Shown here: positions 21,470-28,463 of the stretch, piece after piece | How positions within the stretch are numbered: the first letter of the stretch is position 1 | Layout: every line of letters starts with the position of its first letter | Assembly (NCBI RefSeq): GCF_963678635.1 | Contig: NW_026971118.1 | Location: forward strand, 1 to 28,463 | DNA: 28,463 nucleotides | Origin: Symsagittifera roscoffensis | Taxonomy: Eukaryota > Xenacoelomorpha > Acoela > Convolutidae | Direction: 5' to 3' | Program-made: the position numbers and the translations under genes | The notes under the pieces: generated by a model | What the model was told of the DNA's origin: nothing | Database searches by the model: none | The model's input: the letters and a program-made list of their open reading frames with translations, nothing else

Positions 21470-23728
21470 TCGCCTGCTCTGAAACTTCGACAGTTTCGAG
21501 TTGAGTTGAGAATGTTACGAATTGTCGCCTGCTCTGAAACTTCGCCCGTTACGAGTTGTAATAATTTGTCGCTTTCCGTTACGAGATGAGTTGAAGCTGA
21601 TACGAATTGTCCTCCGCAATGAACCTTCGTCCGTTACCAGTTGAGTTGAGGCTGTTACAAATTGTTACCCGCTATGAAACTTCGTCCGTTACGAGTTTAG
21701 TTGAGGCTGTAACGATTTGTCGCCCGCTATGAAACTTCGTACTTTACGAGTTGAATTGAGGCTGTTACGAATTGTTACCCGCTATGAAACTTTGTCCGTT
21801 ACGAGTAGAGTTGAGGCTGTTACGAATTGTTTCCCGCTATGAATTTTCGTCCGTTACGAGTTGAGTTGAGACTGTAACGAGTTGTCGCCCGCTATGAAAC
21901 TTCGTCCGTTACGAGTTGAGTTGAGGCTGTAACGAATTGTCGCCCGCTATGATTTTTTGTCCGTTACGAGTTGAGTTGAGGCTGATACAAATTGTCGCCT
22001 GCTCTGAAACTTCGACAGTTACGAGTTGAGTTGAGAATGTTACGAATTGTCGCCTGCTCTGAAACTTCGCCCGTTACGAGTTGTAATAATTTGTCGCTTT
22101 CCGTTACGAGATGAGTTGAAGCTGATACGAATTGTCCTCCGCAATGAACCTTCGTCCGTTACCAGTTGAGTTGAGGCTGTTACAAATTGTTGCCCGCTAT
22201 GAAACTTCGTCCGTAACGAGTTTAGTTGAGGCTGTAACGATTTGTCGCCCGCTATGAAACTTCGTACTTTACGAGTTGAATTGAGGCTGTTACGAATTGT
22301 CACCCGCTATGAAACTTTGTCCGTTACGAGTAGAGTTGAGGCTGTTACGAATTGTTTCCCGCTATGAATTTTCGTCCGTTACGAGTTGAGTTGAGACTGT
22401 AACGAGTTGTCGCCCGCTATGAAATTTCGTCCGTTACGAGTTGAGTTGAGGCTGTTACGAATTGTTTCCCACTATGAAACTTCGTCCGTTGCAAGTAGAG
22501 TTGAGGTTGTTACGAATTGCTGCACGCTATGAAACTTCGTCCGTTACGAGTTGAACTGAGACTGTTGCGAAATTTTGCCCGCTATGAAACTTCCTCCGTT
22601 ACGAGTTGAGTTGAGGCTGATACGAATTGTCCTCCGCTATGAATCTTCGTCTGTTACTAGTAGAGTTGAGGCTATTACGAATTGTTTCCCTCTATGAAAC
22701 TTCGTTCGTTACGAGTTGAGTTTAGGCTGTAACGAATTGTTGCCCGCTATGAAACTTCGTTCGTTTTGATTAGAGTTGAAGCTGTAACGAACTGCCGCAC
22801 GCTCTGAAACTTCGTCCTTTACGAGTTGAGTTGAAGCTGTAACGAGTTGTCGCCCGCTATGAAATTTCGTCCGTTTAGAGTAGAGTTGAGGCTGTTACGA
22901 ATTGTTGCCCGCTATGAAACTTCGTCCGTTACGAATTGAGTTGAGGCTGTTACAAATTGTCGTCCTCTTTGAAACTTCTTTCGTTACGAGTTGAGTTGAG
23001 GCTGATACAAATTGTCGTCCTCTTTGAAACTTCGTCCGTTACGAGTTGAGTTGAGGCTGTTACAAATTGTTGCCCGCAATGAAACTTCGTCCGTTACGAA
23101 ATGAGCTGAGGCTGTAACGAATTATCGCACGCTATGAATCTTCGTCCTTTACGAGTTGAGTTGAGTCTATTACGAATTGTCGCCCGCTATGAAACTTCGT
23201 CCGTTACGAGTAGAATTGTGACTGCAACGAGTTATCGCCCGCAATGAAACTTCGTCCGTTACGAGTAGAATTGAGGCTGTTACAAATTGTTGCCCGCTAT
23301 GAAACTTCGTCCGTTACGAGTTGAGTTTAGGCTGTTACGAATTGCTGCCCGCTATGAAACTTCATCCGTTACGAGTTGAGTTGAGTCTATTACGAATTGT
23401 CGCCCGCTATGAAACTTCGTCCGTTGCGAGCAGAGTTGAGGCTGTTACGAATTGTTGCCCGCTATGAAATTTCGTCCGTTATGTGTTGAGTTGAGGCTGT
23501 ACTGAGTTGTCGCCCAGTATGAAACTTCATCCGTTGCGAGTTGAGTTGAGGCTGTTACGAATTGTTGCCCGCTATGGAATTTCGTCCGTTACGAGTAGAG
23601 TTGAGGCTGTTACGAGTTGTTGCCCGATATGAATTTTCGTCCGTAACGAGTTGAGTTGAGAATGTTACGAATTGTCGCCTGCTCTGAAACTTCGCCCGTT
23701 ACGAGTTGTAATAATTTGTCGCTTTCCG
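21470..23728 (+). repeat. Right end of the satellite with recurring 30-bp truncated monomer
   Basis: A shortened monomer, CGTTACGAGTTGTAATAATT followed by TGTCGCTTTC, is only about 30 bp long. It occurs with its CGCCCGTT lead-in at 21543 and 22068 (525 bp apart) and again at 23693, where the array ends. In the internal copies it is followed by normal monomers (CGTTACGAGATGAG). At 23728 it is followed by single-copy DNA. The boundary monomer is therefore also present inside the array, as if an earlier end was copied inward or the array broke at one of several such monomers. Confidence 0.65.
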
Positions 23729-24961
23729 CAAATTTTCAGCTGATAGTACTGTTGCTGCTTTTTTACCCAACAAGATAAATTCACTATTTCGAAACTTTCG
23801 CTAGGCAATAATCATCAACTTCATATTTATTTGGTTTGCGAAATCTTTCCAAACTTTTATACCCCTCTCACCACCAAACTTTCATCTAACAGAAAGAGCA
23901 TTGAAATACTTCACCTTTAAATTTTACTTGGGGACTCTAGTAGAAAACCGGAGAAAAATTTACACTCAACTAGCTTGATACCGTTTTTGCAGGAAATTTT
24001 TGAGCACAAGCATTAATTCATTACAATTCGAGTTCAAAGTCAGTTCAACCAAGATATTTTGCTTAGTACTCCTGTAAAAATGTTTACAAGCCCGCTTAAG
24101 CATGGCTGTTGATTGAGATATTAAAAAAAAACAGTTTAAAATTTTCACTGAAAATTTTTTTGTCGGAAAGCTGAAAATCTAAGCTAGGCTCTCATATAGA
24201 TTTCCTTTCACATAAAAGCACTGTCTAAAAGCCCAACAAAAAATTGGCGTTTTTTAAAAGCCAAAGGAAACCTAAAGAGGGCCTAGCTTAGAACCTTAGC
24301 TTTCCAACGAACACTTGCAAGCGCAAACTTTCAAACTGCTCCCATTGATTACGGAGAATTTTTGACACTAATAATGCCTTTTTGGCACTCTCTTAGTTTA
24401 TGGCCAAACGACGCGCCTTGACAACAACTTTTGTTTTTGTTTTTTATCAGGCTATATATTTATAACAATTTCATCCATCAAATGTCTATCAAACGGCAGT
24501 ATATCCACCATCCACCAGTATGCATCAATCAAGCAGCCATGCTTAAATTCTTATGAAATTGATATAATTTTTGTAACATTTCCAGTTGTATTGAATTGTT
24601 GCTTGTGATCAAATTTCTCCTGCAAGAAACAGATACCCGGCCATTTGAATGAATATGTACCTCAAGTTTTTCCCTTACCACAACCACAAGAGACCCCTAG
24701 CCAGAAGTAAAGGCAAAGTAGCTCAATATTCCGCCTGTTGTCAAAGTTTGGTTGTCAGAGGCTTATCAAGATCTTTGCTCACTGCCTGCGTATGACTATA
24801 AAATGTTCAGCCAGAAAAGTTTAAAATTGTTACATGAGTTTTTCATGTTTAAAAACTTTTTTTATCAAGTTTAAAGAATTCTTCATAAATTTTTGAAATT
24901 TTATCAAAGTTTCAGAAAAGTTATGCACGTAACCAAATAATTAATGGTGGCCATCGAAGCC
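23729..24961. other. Single-copy AT-rich spacer between the two satellites
   Basis: This 1.2-kb stretch has no satellite monomers and no convincing exon. The longest minus-strand frame (23966-24148) is short and AT-rich, with no acceptor or donor in sensible positions. The one structured part is the inverted repeat at 24161-24310. Confidence 0.55.
24161..24310. repeat. 150-bp foldback (hairpin-forming) element
   Basis: The left arm 24161-24208 and the reverse complement of the right arm 24263-24310 match at about 36 of 44 aligned positions. Both contain GGAAAGCT, then CTAAGCTAGGC, then TTTCCTTT in the same order. The 54-bp centre holds a short direct repeat, TAAAAGCC (about 24227 and 24256), and the small inverted pair CCAA/TTGG. 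It has no coding capacity. The size and layout fit a small MITE-like element. If transcribed, it would fold into a long imperfect hairpin. I see no clear target-site duplication at the ends. Confidence 0.6.
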
Positions 24962-25015
24962 GAAATTATGAAGAACACTTAGAAAAAATGTATGGCATTT
25001 GTAACAGGCGACAGG

Positions 25016-25042
25016 CATAGCAGGCGATAATTCGTAACAGCC
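25016..25042 (-). repeat. Bridging variant matching the 55-bp satellite core
   Basis: Read on the minus strand, these 27 bases begin GGCTGTTACGAATT and end TCGCC, T, GCTATG. They match the core of the 55-bp satellite monomer at 25 of 27 positions; the differences are A for G before TCGCC, and T for C after it. A second copy lies at 27809-27835 on the same strand with one more difference at its start. These units are also shorter in period (about 26 bp between TCGCCTGC strings) than the normal 77-bp monomer. Confidence 0.8.
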
Positions 25043-27808
25043 AAAGCAGGCGACAATTTATGGGGAAAATATGAAGAACTCCTAGAAAATTGTATGGCAA
25101 TCGTAACAGACGACAGGCATAGGAGGCGACAATTTATGGGATAAAATATGAAGAACTCTTAGAAAATTGTAAGGCATTCGTAACAGGCGACAGGCATAGG
25201 AGGCGATAATTTATGGGAAAAAATATGAAGAACTCCTAGAAAAATGGTACGGCATTCGTAACAGGCGACAGGCATAGGAGGCGACAATTCATGGGAAAAA
25301 TATGAAGAACTCTTAAAAAATTGTATGGCAATCGTAACAGGCTACATGCATAGGAGGCGATAATTTATGGGAAAAATTATGAAGAACTTCTAGAAAAATG
25401 GTACGGCATTCGTAACAGGCGACAGGCATAGGAGGCGACAATTCGTGGGAAAAATATGAAGAACTCTTAAAAAATTGTATGGCAATCGTAACAGGCGACA
25501 TGCATAGAAGGCGATAATTTATGGGGAAAATTATGAAGAACTCCTAGAAAAATGGTACGGCATTCGTAACAGGCGACAGGTATAGGAGGCGACAATTCAT
25601 GGGAAAAATATGAAGAACTCTTAAAAAATTTTATGGCAATCGTAACAGGCGACATGCATAGGAGGCGATAATTTATGGGAAAAATTATGAAGAACTCCTA
25701 GAAAAATGGTACGGCATTCGTAACAGGCGACAGGCATAGGAGGCGACAATTCATGGGAAAAATATGAAGAACTCTTAGAAAATTGTATGGCAATCGTAAC
25801 AGGCGACAGGCATAGGAGGCGACAATTTATGGGAAAAATTATGAAGAACTCCTAGAAAAATGGTACGGCATTCGTAACAGGCGACAGGCATAGGAGGCGA
25901 CAATTCACGGGAAAAATATGAAGAACTCCTAGAAAATTGTATGGCAATCGTAACAGACGACAGGCATAGGAGGCGACAATTTATGGGAAAAATATGAAGA
26001 ACTCTTAGAAAATTGTAAGGCATTCGTAACAGGCGACAGGCATAGGAGGCGATAATTTATGGGACAAAATATGAAGAACTCCTAGAAAAATGGTACGGCA
26101 TTCGTAACAGGCGACAGGCATAGGAGGCGACAATTCATGGGAAAAATATGAAGAACTCTTAAAAAATTGTATGGCAATCGTAACAGGCTACATGCATAGG
26201 AGGCGATAATTTATGGGAAAAATTATGAAGAACTTCTAGAAAAATGGTACGGCATTCGTAACAGGCGACAGGCATAGGAGGCGACAATTCATGGGAAAAA
26301 TATGAAGAACTCTTAAAAAATTGTATGGCAATCGTAACAGGCTACATGCATAGGAGGCGATAATTTATGGGAAAAATTATGAAGAACTTCTAGAAAAATG
26401 GTACGGCATTCGTAACAGGCGACAGGCATAGGAGGCGACAATTCATGGGAAAAATATGAAGAACTCTTAAAAAATTGTATGGCAATCGTAACAGGCGACA
26501 TGCATAGAAGGCGATAATTTATGGGGAAAATTATGAAGAACTCCTAGAAAAATGGTACGGCATTCGTAACAGGCGACAGGCATAGGAGGCGACAATTCAT
26601 GGGAAAAATATGAAGAACTCTTAAAAAATTGTATGGCAATCGTAACAGGCGACATGCATAGGAGGCGATAATTTATGGGAAAAATTATGAAGAACTCCTA
26701 GAAAAATGGTACGGCATTCGTAACAGGCGACAGGCATAGGAGGCGACAATTCATGGGAAAAATATGAAGAACTCTTAGAAAATTGTATGGCAATCGTAAC
26801 AGGCGACAGGCATAGGAGGCGACAATTTATGGGAAAAATTATGAAGAACTAGAAAAATGGTACGGCATTCGTAACAGGCGACAGGCATAGGAGGCGACAA
26901 TTCATGGGAATAATATGAAGAACTCTTAGAAAATTGTATGGCAATCTTAACAGGCGACAGGCATAGGAGGCGACAATTTATGGGAAAAATTATGAAGAAC
27001 TCCTAGAAAAATGGTACGGCATTCGTAACAGGCGACAGGCATAGGAGGCGACAATTCATGGGAAAAATATGAAGAACTCCTAGAAAATTGTATGGCAATC
27101 GTAACAGACGACAGGCATAGGAGGCGACAATTTATGGGAAAAAATATGAAGAACTCTTAGAAAATTGTAAGGCATTCGTAACAGGCGACAGGCATAGGAG
27201 GCGATAATTTATGGGACAAAATATGAAGAACTCCTAGAAAAATGGTACGGCATTCGTAACAGGCGACAGGCATAGGAGGCGACAATTCATGGGAAAAATA
27301 TGAAGAACTCTTAAAAAATTGTATGGCAATCGTAACAGGCTACATGCATAGGAGGCGATAATTTATGGGAAAAATTATGAAGAACTTCTAGAAAAATGGT
27401 ACGGCATTCGTAACAGGCGACAGGCATAGGAGGCGACAATTCATGGGAAAAATATGAAGAACTCTTAAAAAATTGTATGGCAATCGTAACAGGCGACATG
27501 CATAGAAGGCGATAATTTATGGGGAAAATTATGAAGAACTCCTAGAAAAATGGTACGGCATTCGTAACAGGCGACAGGCATAGGAGGCGACAATTCATGG
27601 GAAAAATATGAAGAACTCTTAAAAAATTGTATGGCAATCGTAACAGGCGACATGCATAGGAGGCGATAATTTATGGGAAAAATTATGAAGAACTCCTAGA
27701 AAAATGGTACGGCATTCGTAACAGGCGACAGGCATAGGAGGCGACAATTCATGGGAAAAATATGAAGAACTCTTAGAAAATTGTATGGCAATCGTAACAG
27801 GCGACAGG

Positions 27809-27835
27809 CATAGCAGGCGATAATTCGTAACAGGC
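27809..27835 (-). repeat. Second bridging variant inside the 77-bp array
   Basis: On the minus strand this reads GCCTGTTACGAATT, A, TCGCCTGCTATG, almost the same as the copy at 25016-25042. It matches the 55-bp satellite core at 24 of 27 positions. It is surrounded on both sides by ordinary 77-bp monomers, so it is part of the repeat unit and not a stray fragment. Confidence 0.75.
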
Positions 27836-28463
27836 AAAGCAGGCGACAATTTATGGGGAAAATATGAAGAACTCCTAGAAAATTGTATGGCAATCGTAAC
27901 AGACGACAGGCATAGGAGAAGAAAATTTATGGGAAAAAATATGAAGAACTCTTAGAAAATTGTATGGCAATCGTAACAGGCGACAGGCATAGGAGGCGAC
28001 AATTTATGGGAAAAAATTATGAAGAACTCCTAGAAAATTGTATGGCAATCGTAACAGGCGACAGGCATAGGAGGCGACAATTTATGGGAAAAATTATGAA
28101 GAATTCCTAGAAAAATTGTAAGGCATTCTTAACAGGCGACAGGCATAGGAGGCGATAATTTATGGGAAAAAATATGAAGAACTCCTAGAAAAATGGTACG
28201 GCATTCGTAACAGGCGACAGGCATAGGAGGCGACAATTCATGGGAAAAATATGAAGAACTCTTAAAAAATTGTATGGCAATCGTAACAGGCGACATGCAT
28301 AGGAGGCGATAATTTATGGGAAAAATTATGATGAACTCCTAGAAAAATGGTACGGCATTCGTAACAGGCGACAGGCGTAGGAGGCGACAATTCATGGGAA
28401 AAATATGAAGAACTCTTAGAAAATTGTATGGCAATCGTAACAGGCGACAGGCATAGGAGGCGA

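Larger units (their letters stand above)
4156..23728 (+). repeat. 19.6-kb satellite array of 55-bp monomers
   Basis: The monomer is 55 bp, which can be checked by the spacing of CCCGCTATGA from 4501 to the next copy at 4556. A typical copy reads GTTACGAGTTGAGTTGAGGC, then TGTTACGAATTGTTGCCCGC, then TATGAAACTTCGTCC. About 355 copies stand head to tail with no inversion noticed. The edge copies are the most diverged: the left edge has CTTGTACGAAATTGTCGCCC, and the right edge stops in a truncated monomer. Common variants are a TTGTCGCCC or TTGTCCTCC core, GATATCCAATTTGGCCC in place of CTATGAAACTTCGTCC, and GAGTAGAG in place of GAGTTGAG. Several levels of higher-order repeat are nested in it. No protein is encoded; stop codons recur in all frames. 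The array is oriented with its G/T-rich half on the plus strand. Confidence 0.95.
24962..28463 (+). repeat. Second satellite: 77-bp monomers in A/B dimers, cut by window end
   Basis: The monomer is 77 bp: TTCGTAACAGGCGACAGGCA, TAGGAGGCGACAATTCATGG, GAAAAATATGAAGAACTCCT, AGAAAAATGGTACGGCA. Two types alternate over much of the array. Type A has TACGGCATTCG and CAATTCATGGG; type B has TATGGCAATCG, often ACATGCATAGG, and TAATTTATGGG. Together they make a 154-bp dimer. Longer units are visible too: the variant GGCTACATGCATAGG lies at about 25341, 26187, 26341 and 27339, and AATTGTAAGGC at 25165, 26011 and 27163. Steps are 846, 998-1000 and 1152 bp, that is about 11, 13 and 15 monomers. Open frames of about 62 codons on the minus strand are produced by the repeat and are not genes. 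The array continues beyond 28463. Confidence 0.95.

Noticed and set aside
22040-22303. 87-codon minus-strand frame
   Set aside because: Lies wholly in 55-bp satellite monomers. It is open only because local variants removed the usual stop codons.
4156-23728. Telomeric or rDNA spacer repeats
   Set aside because: The monomer contains no TTAGGG-type telomere unit, and no rRNA gene is found on either side.
23966-24148. 60-codon minus-strand frame in the spacer as an upstream exon
   Set aside because: No fitting donor for the codon phase required by the exon at 3957, and the sequence is AT-rich like the rest of the spacer.
25313-28000. Repeated minus-strand reading frames of about 62 codons with CYECRTIF and CYDCHTIF motifs
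   Set aside because: They are the same 77-bp repeat translated in turn. 77 is not a multiple of three, and the frames stop or shift with each unit. No initiation or splice context, and no reason to think of a cysteine-motif protein.
4156-28463. CRISPR array
   Set aside because: Regular spacing is present, but there are no unique spacers: whole monomers are repeated, units are head to tail, and the surrounding DNA is eukaryotic with introns.

Overview
This is a non-coding-dominated piece of a eukaryotic nuclear genome, most likely an invertebrate animal. The grounds are a gene split by AT-rich introns with GT-AG junctions, GC-richer exons, and more than 23 kb of satellite DNA. Nothing prokaryotic is visible: no operons, Shine-Dalgarno-led reading frames, rRNA or tRNA. 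I cannot name the species.

Layout. Positions 1-1009 are AT-rich flanking DNA with a small two-copy repeat at the very start and candidate poly(A) signals for the minus strand. Positions 1010-3957 hold the last three recognisable exons of one minus-strand gene (3798-3957, 1553-1680, 1010-1211). The splice junctions keep one reading frame and give a 162-residue C-terminal part of a multi-pass membrane protein of unassigned family. The larger intron carries a roughly 670-bp element (about 2157-2826) with imperfect terminal inverted repeats, filled with degenerate copies of the palindrome TAATCGATTA.

About 200 bp upstream of the first of these exons begins a 19.6-kb satellite (about 4156-23728) built from roughly 355 copies of a 55-bp monomer. 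It has layered higher-order repeats of about 439, 602, 1042, 494 and 550 bp. Because the exon at 3798-3957 starts with a splice acceptor, the satellite either lies inside an intron of the gene or separates the gene from its lost 5' part.

After a 1.2-kb single-copy spacer (23729-24961) with a foldback element at 24161-24310, a second satellite begins at about 24962 and runs off the window end. Its monomer is 77 bp, arranged as alternating A/B types (154-bp dimers) inside 846-1152-bp higher-order units. Read on the minus strand it shares a recognisable core with the 55-bp satellite. The two arrays therefore look like divergent relatives in opposite orientation, and this is the most unusual signal in the window. 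I found no defence, metabolic or other protein-coding system in the satellites; the reading frames there are by-products of the repeat periods.
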